Assembly (NCBI GenBank): GCA_963775015.1
Contig: CAVZHI010000015.1
Coordinates: 310,001 to 374,000, forward strand
Direction of reading: 5' to 3'
DNA length: 64,000 bases
Origin: JAEMQF01 sp963775015
GTDB lineage: Bacteria > Pseudomonadota > Gammaproteobacteria > Burkholderiales > Burkholderiaceae_C
Both the position numbers and the translations under genes were made by a program. Shown here in pieces: positions 18,433 through 27,303 of this stretch (position 1 is its first letter; every line of letters starts with the position of its first letter). The notes under the pieces are model-generated. The model searched no databases and was not told the origin of the DNA. It was given only the letters and a program-made list of their open reading frames with translations.

Positions 18433-20079
18433 CTACAGCACTTCCGAAGCGAAATCGGCCAGGCGTGAGCGTTCGCCGCGCGCCAGCGTCACGTGGCCCG
18501 AGTGCGGCCAGCCCTTGAAGCGGTCGACGGCGAAGGTCAGGCCCGAACTACCTTCGGTCAGGTAGGGCGTGTCGATCTGCGCCAGATTGCCCAGGCAAAC
18601 GATCTTCGTTCCCGGTCCGGCGCGCGTGATGAGTGTCTTCATCTGCTTGGGCGTGAGGTTCTGCGCTTCGTCGATGAGGACGAACTTGTTGAGAAAAGTG
18701 CGGCCGCGCATGAAGTTCATGCTCTTGATCTTGATCTTGCTGCGCACCAGGTCGTTCGTCGCGGCGCGGCCCCATTCGCCTGCGGCGCCGTCGCTCTTCG
18801 AGAGGACTTCGAGGTTGTCGTCCAGCGCGCCCATCCAGGGGCTCATCTTTTCTTCTTCGGTGCCGGGCAGGAAACCGATGTCTTCGCCGACCGGAACGGT
18901 GACTCGCGTGACGATGATTTCGCTGTAGCGGCGCTCGTCCATGACCTGGCTCAAGCCCGCCGCGAGCGTCATCAGCGTCTTGCCCGTCCCCGCCGTGCCG
19001 GTGAGCGTGATGAAGTCGCACTCCGGGTCCATGAGCAGGTTCAGGGCGAAGTTCTGCTCCCGATTGCGCGCCGTCACGCCCCACACCGCGTGCTTCTGGT
19101 GCGTGTACTCCTTCACCGTGCGCAGCACCGCGGTGCTGCCGGTGATTTCAGTGACCTTGGCGTAAAGTGGCGCGGCACCGGGCGCTTCGAGGAAGGCAAA
19201 TTGATTCACGAGCAGGCCGGGAACGAGCGGGCCGCTGATGCGGTAGCACGTGGAACCGCCCGAGTTCCAGCTCTCCATCGTCTTGCCGTGAAGCTCCCAG
19301 AAGTCGGCGGGCAGCGGCAGGACGCCGGTGTAGAGCAGGTCGCCGTCTTCGAGCGCCTTGTCGTTGAAGTAGTCCTCGGCGGGCAGCCCCAACGCACGCG
19401 CCTTGATGCGCATGTTGATGTCTTTGGAGACGAGAACGACGTCGCGCGCGGGGTGCAACTCGCGCAGCGCCTGGACGACGCCGAGGATCTGGTTGTCCGC
19501 CTTGCCCGGCGGCAGGCCGGCGGGCAGGCTGACGTTCAGCGCCTGGGTCTGGAAGAAGAGTCGCCCCGCCGCCTCGCGCCGCCCGGTGCGGTTCAGCAGC
19601 ACACCGTCGGCCATCGCGGCGGTGTCGCGCGTCGCGACCGTCGCGGCGAGCGCGTCCAGGTCGCGACTCACCTGGCGCACGTTGCGCGCGACTTCGGTCA
19701 TGCCTTTCTTGTGGCCGTCGAGTTCTTCGAGCGTGATCATCGGCAGGTAGATGTCGTGCTCTTCGAAGCGGAACAGCGACGTCGGGTCGTGCATCAGCAC
19801 GTTCGTGTCGAGCACGAACAATTTGGCCGGGCCGGTGCTGCGCGGCTTGCGCGGGCGCGGCTGCGGTGCGGTGATGAAGGCTTCAGGTTTGACCGGTTTG
19901 GTCGCGACGGCGCTCGCCGCAGCGCTGCCGTCGTACAGGTCGAGCACGGGAGGCGCAGCGGGTTCGCCGTGCGGCCGCGTCTTGTGCGGCCGGGCCGCCG
20001 GCCGCGGGGCGGATTGCGAGTCGAAGTCAGCGGGGCTCAGCAGCGAGCCGCGCTTGGCGGGAGGCTTGGGCAGTGGCAT
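18433..20079 (-). CDS. PhoH-family ATPase with N-terminal PIN domain (PhoH2-type)
   Basis: The 548-residue protein joins an N-terminal PIN ribonuclease domain (KLFVLDTNVLMHDPTSLF from about 87, and ITLEELDGHKKG) to a PhoH ATPase/helicase-like domain with Walker A TGTAGTGKTL (about 355-363) and the conserved stretches FLNKFVLIDEAQNLTPKQM and GNLAQIDTPYL. Such PhoH2 proteins are RNA helicase/RNases in the species where they have been tested. The first 80 residues are Pro/Ala-rich. I chose the ATG at 20079 (MPLPKPPAKRG); upstream codons look non-coding. It is read in the same direction as bcp upstream, but a terminator hairpin lies between them. Confidence 0.92.
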   Translation of the reverse strand: MPLPKPPAKRGSLLSPADFDSQSAPRPAARPHKTRPHGEPAAPPVLDLYDGSAAASAVATKPVKPEAFITAPQPRPRKPRSTGPAKLFVLDTNVLMHDPTSLFRFEEHDIYLPMITLEELDGHKKGMTEVARNVRQVSRDLDALAATVATRDTAAMADGVLLNRTGRREAAGRLFFQTQALNVSLPAGLPPGKADNQILGVVQALRELHPARDVVLVSKDINMRIKARALGLPAEDYFNDKALEDGDLLYTGVLPLPADFWELHGKTMESWNSGGSTCYRISGPLVPGLLVNQFAFLEAPGAAPLYAKVTEITGSTAVLRTVKEYTHQKHAVWGVTARNREQNFALNLLMDPECDFITLTGTAGTGKTLMTLAAGLSQVMDERRYSEIIVTRVTVPVGEDIGFLPGTEEEKMSPWMGALDDNLEVLSKSDGAAGEWGRAATNDLVRSKIKIKSMNFMRGRTFLNKFVLIDEAQNLTPKQMKTLITRAGPGTKIVCLGNLAQIDTPYLTEGSSGLTFAVDRFKGWPHSGHVTLARGERSRLADFASEVL

Positions 20080-20108
20080 GGAGAGGTGGAGGCAATCAAA
20101 AAGCAAAA

Positions 20109-20134
20109 AAGCCGCACAGTCGACTGGGCGGCTT
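20109..20134 (-). terminator. Rho-independent terminator of bcp
   Basis: The stem AAGCCGC/GCGGCTT closes around the self-complementary CAGTCGACTG. On the minus strand the hairpin is followed by a T-rich run (the A-rich stretch at 20095-20110 on the plus strand). It lies between the end of bcp (20273) and the start of the phoH-like gene, so it should end bcp transcription and give phoH its own promoter. Confidence 0.65.
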
Positions 20135-20272
20135 GGGTGCGAGCTGCGGGGCTCAGAGGCATTGATCGATTATGCACAGATAGGTGCTGCGCTCGAATCG
20201 CGGCTCACCGGCGTGGCGATCAGGCGTGCAAATTGGGCAAATCGATCGGCAGGCGCGACGCGCAGGCCAGCT

Positions 20273-20749
20273 TCAAGCGGCTTTCTTCAGCGACTTGACG
20301 GCCTTCAGCACTTCGTCGACATGGCCGGCGACCTTCAGGCCGCGCCACTCGGCAGCCAAGACGCCGCTCGTGTCGATGAGAAAAGTGCTGCGTTCGATGC
20401 CCTTCACCTTTTTGCCGTACATGATCTTGTTCTTCACGACGCCGAACATGTGGCACAGCTTTTCTTCGGTGTCGGCGATGAGCTCGAAAGGCAACTCGAG
20501 ACCCTGTTTGAACTTGTCGTGCGACGCCATGTTGTCGCGCGAAACGCCGAATACGACCGCCCCGGCCTTCGTGAACTCCTTGTGGTGGTCGCGGAACTGC
20601 ATCGCCTCCGTCGTGCACCCCGGGGTGTTGTCCTTCGGGTAGAAATACAGCACGACCATTCGCCCCAAATACGCCGCCGGTGTGAACTTCACTCCTCCGG
20701 TGGCAAACGCTTCGAATTCCGGGAGGGCTTTGTTCAGGGCAGGCGTCAT
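20273..20749 (-). CDS. bcp: Thioredoxin-dependent peroxiredoxin, Bcp/PrxQ type
   Basis: The 158-residue peroxiredoxin reduces H2O2 and organic hydroperoxides in the cytoplasm. The peroxidatic cysteine lies in KDNTPGCTTEAMQFRD, with GVSRDNMASHDKF and GIERSTFLID downstream as in Bcp. E. coli Bcp has a second (resolving) cysteine five residues after the first; here that position is methionine, so the enzyme probably works as a 1-Cys type or resolves through Cys in EKLCHMFG or a partner. I chose the ATG at 20749 (MTPALNKALPEFEA); the track to 20791 has no family-like sequence. Confidence 0.93.
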   Translation of the reverse strand: MTPALNKALPEFEAFATGGVKFTPAAYLGRMVVLYFYPKDNTPGCTTEAMQFRDHHKEFTKAGAVVFGVSRDNMASHDKFKQGLELPFELIADTEEKLCHMFGVVKNKIMYGKKVKGIERSTFLIDTSGVLAAEWRGLKVAGHVDEVLKAVKSLKKAA

Positions 20750-20830
20750 GGATTCTGGCGCGGGTGCGCGCACGGGCAGGCGTAGCTCCAAATTATAAGC
20801 GCTGCGTCGCTCGCGCCGATTGTTCAGCGC

Positions 20831-21223
20831 TCAGGTCGGGTCCGTGACGGGGCTCCCGAACAGCAAGGCGGCAACCACGGCGCGGCCTTCGCCGAGCAGC
20901 ACGTTGTAGGTGCGGCACGCGGCCGCGGTGTCCATCGTCTCGACGCCGATGCGCCGCTCAATCAAGGGCCGAAGCAGCGCCGGCGCAGGAAAGCGCAGCC
21001 GTGCGCCGCTGCCGAAAATCACGAGTTCCGGGCCATGCTCCGCGAGCGCGGCGAAGTCTTGCTCGCGCAGCGCCTCGAAACTCGCCACCGGCCACGCGGC
21101 CACGCTGCCTTGCCAGGGAATCACCGAGCTGCTGCGGTACTCGTTGCCGTTCACGATCACGCCGCCCGGGCCGTGGCGCGTGATGGCGTTCGGCCCGTCG
21201 GGGCGATCGGCGTGAAGTTTCAT
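20831..21223 (-). CDS. Mth938-like domain protein
   Basis: A 130-residue cytoplasmic protein of the Mth938/AAMDC family, seen in the motifs GPGGVIVNGNEYRSSSVIPW, HGPELVIFGSGARLRFP, IGVETMDTAAACRTYNVLLG and GEGRAVVAALL. The molecular function of the family is not established. It is divergent from the alaA-like gene (85-bp gap) and 81 bp upstream of bcp on the same strand. The start ATG at 21223 gives the standard short N-terminus (MKLHAD). Confidence 0.85.
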   Translation of the reverse strand: MKLHADRPDGPNAITRHGPGGVIVNGNEYRSSSVIPWQGSVAAWPVASFEALREQDFAALAEHGPELVIFGSGARLRFPAPALLRPLIERRIGVETMDTAAACRTYNVLLGEGRAVVAALLFGSPVTDPT

Positions 21224-21308
21224 GCGGGCTGGGCTCGGGTTCGCGAATCGAAACGCTGTGCGAAAATTCTATGCGCTGCATTGCACAAAACGCGCCTCGG
21301 GAGCCCCT

Positions 21309-22538
21309 TTGCTGAAACCCATCTCCAAATCGAGCAAGCTCGCCAACGTCTGCTACGACATTCGGGGGCCGGTGCTCGAAAAAGCCCGGCAAATGGAGGA
21401 CGAGGGGCACAAGATCATCAAGCTGAACATCGGCAACATCGCCGCGTTCGGCCTGGAGCCGCCCGAAGAGATCGTGCAGGACATGATCCGCAACATGCCG
21501 CACAGCGCGGGCTACACCGACAGCAAGGGCCTGTTCGCGCCGCGCCGCGCGGTCGTGCACTACACGCAGCAAAAGCACATTCGCGGCGTCACGGTCGACG
21601 ACGTGTACTTGGGCAACGGCGCGTCGGAGCTCATCACGATGAGCCTGAACGCGCTGCTCAACAACGGCGACGAGGTCCTGATCCCGGCGCCCGACTACCC
21701 GCTCTACACCGCGTCGGTGGCGCTGTCGGGCGGAACACCGGTGCACTATGTGTGCGACGAAGAATCGGGCTGGCTTCCCGACGTCGCCGACATGCGCAAG
21801 AAGATCACGAGCAGCACGAAAGCGATCGTCATCATCAACCCGAACAACCCGACCGGGGCGCTGTATCCGGACGCGGTGCTGCGCGACATCGTCGAGGTCG
21901 CGCGGCAGCATCAGCTCATCATCCTCGCCGACGAGATCTACGACAAGACACTCTACGACGGCCATCAGCACACCAGCATCGCGGCGCTCGCCGACGACGT
22001 GCTGTGCCTGACGTTCAACGGCCTGTCGAAAAACTACCGCTCCTGCGGTTACCGCGCCGGCTGGATGATCGTCTCGGGCGAAAAGCGCCACGCGCGCGAC
22101 TACATCGAAGGCCTGAACATGCTCGCGTCGATGCGCCTGTGTTCGAACACGCCCGGGCAACTCGCGATCCAGACGGCGCTCGGCGGCTACCAGAGCATCG
22201 ATGACCTGGTCGCGCCGAGTGGCCGCCTGTGCCGTCAGCGCGACCTGGCGTACCAGTTGCTGAGCGACATCCCCGGCGTGAGCGTCGTCAAGCCCAAGGC
22301 GGCGCTCTACATGTTCCCCAAGCTCGACGCCAGGCTGTACCCGATCACCGACGATCAGGAATTCGCCTACGAGTTGCTTGCCGAAGAAAAGGTGCTGATC
22401 GTGCAGGGCACCGGATTCAACTGGCTCGCCCCGGATCACTTCCGACTCGTGTTCCTGCCCAACTCGGACGACTTGCACGATGCGATTGGGCGCATCGCGC
22501 GCTTCCTCGACCACTACAGAAGGCGCCACGCGCTGTGA
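21309..22538 (+). CDS. alaA: Pyridoxal phosphate-dependent alanine aminotransferase (AlaA-like)
   Basis: The product (409 residues) is a class I aminotransferase closely matching AlaA, which makes alanine from pyruvate with glutamate. It shows SSKLANVCYDIRGPV, KLNIGNIAAFGLEPP, NPNNPTGALYP, LADEIYDKTLYD and the PLP lysine in FNGLSKNYRSCGYRAGW. I chose a TTG start at 21309 because the recognisable N-terminus (LLKPISKSSKL) begins there and GGGAG lies about 7 bases upstream. An in-frame ATG at 21222 would overlap the divergent Mth938-like gene and add residues with no family similarity. Its stop overlaps hom (TGATG). Confidence 0.88.
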   Translation: MLKPISKSSKLANVCYDIRGPVLEKARQMEDEGHKIIKLNIGNIAAFGLEPPEEIVQDMIRNMPHSAGYTDSKGLFAPRRAVVHYTQQKHIRGVTVDDVYLGNGASELITMSLNALLNNGDEVLIPAPDYPLYTASVALSGGTPVHYVCDEESGWLPDVADMRKKITSSTKAIVIINPNNPTGALYPDAVLRDIVEVARQHQLIILADEIYDKTLYDGHQHTSIAALADDVLCLTFNGLSKNYRSCGYRAGWMIVSGEKRHARDYIEGLNMLASMRLCSNTPGQLAIQTALGGYQSIDDLVAPSGRLCRQRDLAYQLLSDIPGVSVVKPKAALYMFPKLDARLYPITDDQEFAYELLAEEKVLIVQGTGFNWLAPDHFRLVFLPNSDDLHDAIGRIARFLDHYRRRHAL

Positions 22539-23893
22539 TGCCCATGGCCACGAGCGTGAAACCGATCCAGGTGGGCTTGCTCGGCGTCGGCACGGTCGGT
22601 GCCGGAACGTTCGAGGTTCTGACGCGCAATCAAGAGGAAATTCAGCGCCGTGCGGGGCGGCCGATCCGCATCACGGTCGTCGCCGACCTCGACCAGGCGC
22701 GTGCCAGGCAAGTCGTCGGCAACGCGGCGCGAATCGTCGGCGACGCGCGCACCGTGATCGCCGACCCTGACATCGATATCGTGATCGAACTCATCGGCGG
22801 CTACGGCATCGCACGCCAACTCGTGCTGGAAGCGATCGCCGCGGGCAAACATGTCGTGACGGCGAACAAGGCCTTGCTCGCGGTGCACGGCACGGAAATC
22901 TTCACTGCGGCGCAGGCGAAGGGCGTCGTCGTCGCTTTCGAGGCCGCCGTCGCCGGTGGCATCCCGATCATCAAGGCGCTGCGCGAAGGGTTGACGGCGA
23001 ATCGCATCGAATGGATCGCCGGGATCATCAACGGCACGACGAACTTCATCCTGTCGGAGATGCGCTCCAAGGGACTCGATTTCGCGAGCGTGCTGAAAGA
23101 GGCGCAGCGCCTCGGTTACGCCGAAGCCGACCCGACCTTCGACATCGAAGGCGTCGACGCGGCGCACAAGGCGTCGATCATGAGCGCGATCGCTTTCGGC
23201 ACGCCGGTGCAGTTTGCGCAGGCGCACATCGAAGGCATCACGCAGCTGCAAGCGGCCGACATCGCGTACGCCGAGCAACTCGGCTACCGGATCAAGTTGC
23301 TCGGCATCACGAAGCGACGCGTCGATGCGGCAGGCAACGCCGGCATCGAACTTCGTGTGCACCCGACCTTGATTCCGGCGCAGCGCCTGATCGCCAACGT
23401 CGAGGGCGCGATGAACGCCGTTGTCGTGCGCGGCGACGCGGTCGGAACGACGCTTTACTACGGCAAGGGCGCGGGCGCCGAGCCGACGGCGTCGGCGGTG
23501 ATCGCGGACCTCGTCGACATCGCGCGCCTGCACAGCGCCGACCCCGGCCATCATGTTCCGACGCTCGCGTTCCAGCCGAGCCACGTGCAGCACACGCCGA
23601 TCCTTCCGATGGCGCATGTCATCACGTCGTTCTACTTGCGGCTCCAGGTCGCCGACCAGGCCGGCGTGCTCGCCCGCATCACGGGAATCCTCGCCGAGCA
23701 CGGCATTTCGATCGACGCCTTGCTGCAGCGACCGCACACCGATCAAGGCCAGGATGGCGCGGCGCACACGAACGTCATCATCCTCACCCACGACACGCTC
23801 GAAGGTGAAATGAACCAGGCGATCGCGCAGATGCAGGGATTGCCGACGGTGCTCGCGCCCATCGTCCGGATTCGCAAGGAAGACCTGGGTTGA
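22538..23893 (+). CDS. hom: Homoserine dehydrogenase
   Basis: This 451-residue enzyme reduces aspartate semialdehyde to homoserine with NAD(P)H, the branch point to threonine and methionine. It has the Rossmann motif VGLLGVGTVGAGTFEVL, the conserved VVTANKALLAVHG, the catalytic region GGIPIIKALREGL and GIINGTTNFILSEM, DIEGVDAAHKASIM, and a C-terminal ACT domain from about residue 365 (QVADQAGVLARITGILAEHG) that usually mediates threonine feedback. It starts at the ATG overlapping the alaA-like stop and overlaps thrC by 4 bp. Confidence 0.96.
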   Translation: MPMATSVKPIQVGLLGVGTVGAGTFEVLTRNQEEIQRRAGRPIRITVVADLDQARARQVVGNAARIVGDARTVIADPDIDIVIELIGGYGIARQLVLEAIAAGKHVVTANKALLAVHGTEIFTAAQAKGVVVAFEAAVAGGIPIIKALREGLTANRIEWIAGIINGTTNFILSEMRSKGLDFASVLKEAQRLGYAEADPTFDIEGVDAAHKASIMSAIAFGTPVQFAQAHIEGITQLQAADIAYAEQLGYRIKLLGITKRRVDAAGNAGIELRVHPTLIPAQRLIANVEGAMNAVVVRGDAVGTTLYYGKGAGAEPTASAVIADLVDIARLHSADPGHHVPTLAFQPSHVQHTPILPMAHVITSFYLRLQVADQAGVLARITGILAEHGISIDALLQRPHTDQGQDGAAHTNVIILTHDTLEGEMNQAIAQMQGLPTVLAPIVRIRKEDLG

Positions 23894-25302
23894 AATACCT
23901 CAGCACGCGCAGCGGCGGCGCACCGCGTCCGTTCAGCGACATCCTGCTCGAAGGCCTCGCGCCCGACGGCGGCCTGTACCTGCCGCAGTCGTACCCGCAG
24001 GTCGACGCGGCGACCTTGGCGCGCTGGCGTCTTCTTCCCTACCCGGATCTCGCGTTCGAGTTGCTGTCGCTCTACATCGGCGACATCGCCGCACCCGAAC
24101 TTCGCGCCCTGGTGAGGAAGACGTATACGCCGATGACGTTTGGCGACGCCCGCATCACGCCGCTCAAGGCGCTGCACGGCGGCGTGGTTCTGCAAGGCCT
24201 GTCGAACGGCCCGACGCTCGCGTTCAAGGACATCGCGATGCAGTTGCTCGGCAACTTGTTCGAATTCGAACTCGCGCGCCGCGCGACGACGCTGAACATT
24301 CTGGGTGCGACTTCGGGCGACACCGGCAGCGCCGCCGAATACGCAATGCGCGGCAAACGCGGTGTGCGCGTTTTCATGCTCTCGCCGAACGGCCGCATGA
24401 GTGACTTCCAGCAGGCGCAGATGTTCAGCCTGCACGACCCGAACATCCACAACATCGCGATCGACGGCGTGTTCGACGACTGCCAGGACATCGTGAAGAG
24501 CGTCTCCGCCGATCTGCAGTTCAAGCAACGGCATCACATCGGCACCGTGAACTCGATCAACTGGGCGCGCCTGCTCGCCCAGGTGGTTTACTACTTCGCG
24601 GGCTATTTCCAGGCCACGCGCGGCGACACGGAGCACGTCGATTTCGCCGTGCCGTCGGGCAACTTCGGCAACATCTGCGCTGGCCACATCGCGCGTTCGA
24701 TGGGCTTGCCGATCGGCCACCTCGTTCTCGCGACGAACGAAAACAACGTGCTCGACGAATTCTTCCGCACCGGCACCTACCGGGTTCGCAGCGCTGCGGA
24801 AACTCTTGAGACGTCGAGTCCGTCGATGGACATTTCCAAGGCGTCGAACTTCGAGCGTTTCATCTTCGATTTGGTCCGACGCGATCCACAGCGCACGCGT
24901 GACTTGTTCGAGTCGCAGTTGTCCAAGCAGGGCTCGTTCACACTCGAGCCGGAAGAATTCAAGCGCATCGGCGAGTTCGGCTTCGTTTCGGGATCGAGCA
25001 CACACGCGGACCGCCTGGCGACGATTGCGCAGACCTGGGCTCGCAGCGAAGTCATGATCGACACGCACACCGCTGACGGCCTCAAAGTGGGCAGCGAACT
25101 GGCACGGCCGGGCGTGCCGATGATCGTTCTCGAAACTGCGCTGCCGGCCAAGTTTGCCGACGCGATCCGCGAGGCGACCGGCGTCGAGCCCGATCGGCCG
25201 GCGCACCTGCGCGGCATCGAACAACTCCCCAGGCGCTTCAAGGTCATGCCGGCGAATCCGCAAGCCGTGAAGGACTACATCGCGCAGAATGCCTCGCCAT
25301 GA
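23890..25302 (+). CDS. thrC: Threonine synthase
   Basis: ThrC converts O-phosphohomoserine to threonine with PLP. The 470-residue product starts YLSTRSGGAPRPFSDILLEG and has the PLP-lysine region GPTLAFKDIAMQLLGN, the phosphate-binding LGATSGDTGSAAEYAM and GNFGNICAGHIARSMGLP, as in the long (E. coli/yeast-type) ThrC group. Translation appears to begin at a TTG that overlaps the hom stop (TTGA); no nearby in-frame ATG fits better. It overlaps mobB by 4 bp. Confidence 0.96.
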   Translation: MKYLSTRSGGAPRPFSDILLEGLAPDGGLYLPQSYPQVDAATLARWRLLPYPDLAFELLSLYIGDIAAPELRALVRKTYTPMTFGDARITPLKALHGGVVLQGLSNGPTLAFKDIAMQLLGNLFEFELARRATTLNILGATSGDTGSAAEYAMRGKRGVRVFMLSPNGRMSDFQQAQMFSLHDPNIHNIAIDGVFDDCQDIVKSVSADLQFKQRHHIGTVNSINWARLLAQVVYYFAGYFQATRGDTEHVDFAVPSGNFGNICAGHIARSMGLPIGHLVLATNENNVLDEFFRTGTYRVRSAAETLETSSPSMDISKASNFERFIFDLVRRDPQRTRDLFESQLSKQGSFTLEPEEFKRIGEFGFVSGSSTHADRLATIAQTWARSEVMIDTHTADGLKVGSELARPGVPMIVLETALPAKFADAIREATGVEPDRPAHLRGIEQLPRRFKVMPANPQAVKDYIAQNASP

Positions 25303-25901
25303 AGGTGGTCGGCTTTTGCGGTTATTCGGGTTCGGGCAAGACGACGCTCGTCGAACAGGTGATCGAGCAATTGCGCCTGGCCGGGACGCGGGTGTCGGTG
25401 GTGAAGCACGCGCACCATGATTTCGATATCGACCACGAAGGCAAGGACTCGTGGCGGCACCGCCATGCCGGCGCCTTCGAAGTCGTGATCGCGTCGAATC
25501 GGCGCCTGGCGAAAATCCGCGAGTTCGACGTTCGCTGCGAGCCGACTGTGCACCAGCTGATCGCCGAACTCTACGATTGCGACTGGGTGCTCGTCGAAGG
25601 ATTCAAGCACGCGGCGCTGCTGAAAGTGGAAGTCTGGCGCGCCGCGACCGGCAGGCCGGCGCAGTATCCTCACGACCCGTTCGTCGTCGCGATCTGCACC
25701 GACAGCGCCGACCGATTGCCCGAGCCGACCGGCTTGCCCGTGCTCGACTTGAACGACGCGAGTGCGCTCACGAATTTTCTGCTTCGCAGTGCCTCCCGCT
25801 ATGACTACCAAGCCCCAATCGCCGACGCCGGCACCGATGCTCTCGCTGGAAGCCGCCTTGGCCCGGCTGCTGAGCTCGGTCAAGGCGCCGCCGGCGACTG
25901 A
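25299..25901 (+). CDS. mobB: Molybdopterin-guanine dinucleotide biosynthesis protein MobB
   Basis: MobB is a GTP-binding accessory of the molybdenum-cofactor pathway (MGD formation with MobA). The 200-residue product has an early P-loop (GYSGSGKTTLVE, about 8-19), VVKHAHHDFDIDHEGKDS and VLVEGFKHAALLKVEVWR. Residues after about 170 lie over the start of moeA and do not look like MobB; typical MobB has about 170 residues. Either the reading frame simply runs 65-101 bp into moeA or a one-base error near 25790 removed the true stop. mobA is not in the window. Confidence 0.88.
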   Translation: MKVVGFCGYSGSGKTTLVEQVIEQLRLAGTRVSVVKHAHHDFDIDHEGKDSWRHRHAGAFEVVIASNRRLAKIREFDVRCEPTVHQLIAELYDCDWVLVEGFKHAALLKVEVWRAATGRPAQYPHDPFVVAICTDSADRLPEPTGLPVLDLNDASALTNFLLRSASRYDYQAPIADAGTDALAGSRLGPAAELGQGAAGD

Positions 25902-27054
25902 CGCGGAAAGTCTCTCCACCTTCGACACGCTCGGCCGCGTGCTCGCCGAAGACGTGCGCTCGGGCCTGGACGTGCCCCCGGGCGACAACACGGCGATGGA
26001 CGGCTACGCGGTGCGCTGCGCCGACCTCGCGGCCCACAGCGCCATGCTGCTGCCGATCAGTCAGCGAATTCCTGCCGGCACCGTGCCGGTGCCGCTCCTG
26101 CCGGGAAGCGCAGCGCGCATCTTCACCGGCGCGCAAATCCCGCCGGGCGCCGACGCCGTCGTGATGCAGGAGCAGTGTCGCGTCGAAGGCGACTCGGTGC
26201 AGGTGCAAACGCTGCCCAGCCCCGGCCAATGGATTCGCCGGCGTGGCGAAGACGTGCGCCTGGGCGATGTCGTTCTGCCCGCGGGAATTCGCCTCACGGC
26301 GCAGGCGATGGGGTTGGCGGCGAGTGTCGGCGCGGCAACATTGCGGATTGCGCGGCGGCCACGCGTCGCGCTGTTCTCGACCGGCGACGAACTCATGATG
26401 CCGGGCGAGCCGCTCAAGCCCGGGGCGATCTACAACTCGAACCGGTACACGCTGCGCGGCCTGATCCAGCAGCTCGGCTGCGAGTGCGTCGACCTGGGAA
26501 TCGTTCCGGACCGGCTCGACGCGACGCGCGACGCGCTGCGCCGCGCGGCAATCGACAATCACGTCATCGTCACTTCGGGCGGCGTCTCGGTTGGCGAGGA
26601 AGACCACTTGCGCCCGGCGGTGGCACTGGAAGGCAGCATCGACCTGTGGCAGATCGCGATCAAACCCGGCAAGCCCTTCGCCTTCGGCGCAGTGCGACGC
26701 GGCGATTCGGGCAGCGCGCATTTCATCGGCCTGCCGGGCAACCCGGTGTCGAGCTGGGTCACGTTCCTGCTGCTCGTGCGCCCGGTGCTGCTGTGCCTGC
26801 AAGGCGCGAGTGATCTTGCGCTCAAGCCGATGCGCCTGCGCGCCGACTTCGACTGGCCGCGCCCCGACAAGCGGCGCGAGTTCCTGCGCGCGCGGCGCAA
26901 CGCCGCAGGTGGCCTGGACTTGTTTGCGAACCAGAGCTCGGGGGTTCTCACGTCGACGGTCTGGGCCGACATGCTGATCGACAATCCGGCGTCGCACGCG
27001 ATAACAAAGGGCGAGATGGTGGATGCGATGTCGATCACGGAGTTGCTGGCGTGA
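25801..27054 (+). CDS. moeA: Molybdopterin molybdenumtransferase MoeA
   Basis: MoeA inserts molybdate into adenylylated molybdopterin. The 417-residue product shows VPPGDNTAMDGYAVR, GSAARIFTGAQIPPGADAVV, RRRGEDVRLGDVVLPAG, RVALFSTGDEL, NSNRYTLRGLI, TSGGVSVGEEDHL and the GLPGNPVSSWVTF loop, all typical of MoeA. I chose the ATG at 25801; a second ATG (25837, MLSLEAALARL) also fits and would reduce the overlap with mobB. Its stop overlaps moaD (GTGA). Confidence 0.95.
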   Translation: MTTKPQSPTPAPMLSLEAALARLLSSVKAPPATDAESLSTFDTLGRVLAEDVRSGLDVPPGDNTAMDGYAVRCADLAAHSAMLLPISQRIPAGTVPVPLLPGSAARIFTGAQIPPGADAVVMQEQCRVEGDSVQVQTLPSPGQWIRRRGEDVRLGDVVLPAGIRLTAQAMGLAASVGAATLRIARRPRVALFSTGDELMMPGEPLKPGAIYNSNRYTLRGLIQQLGCECVDLGIVPDRLDATRDALRRAAIDNHVIVTSGGVSVGEEDHLRPAVALEGSIDLWQIAIKPGKPFAFGAVRRGDSGSAHFIGLPGNPVSSWVTFLLLVRPVLLCLQGASDLALKPMRLRADFDWPRPDKRREFLRARRNAAGGLDLFANQSSGVLTSTVWADMLIDNPASHAITKGEMVDAMSITELLA

Positions 27055-27302
27055 ACGTGACGGTGCGCTACTTCGCCTCACTGCGCGAAATCCTCGGTGG
27101 CGGCGAAACCCTCGACGTCGCCGAAGGCCAGACCGTCGGTGGTTTGCGCGACGCGCTCATGGCCCGAAGCAGCGCTCACGCGAGCGCCCTGGACCGTAAA
27201 CGTGCGCTGCGTTGCGCCTTGAACCAGACCCTGTGCGACGAAGCCGCACCGCTCGCTGCGGGCGCCGAAGTGGCGTTCTTTCCACCAGTCACCGGGGGTT
27301 GA
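27051..27302 (+). CDS. moaD: Molybdopterin synthase sulfur carrier subunit MoaD
   Basis: This 83-residue ubiquitin-like protein starts at a GTG overlapping the moeA stop (NVTVRYFASLREILGGGET) and ends in the Gly-Gly tail (FFPPVTGG) that is adenylylated and thiocarboxylated to deliver sulfur for molybdopterin. It ends 1 bp before moaE, its partner in the MPT synthase heterotetramer. Confidence 0.95.
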   Translation: MNVTVRYFASLREILGGGETLDVAEGQTVGGLRDALMARSSAHASALDRKRALRCALNQTLCDEAAPLAAGAEVAFFPPVTGG

Positions 27303-27303
27303 C

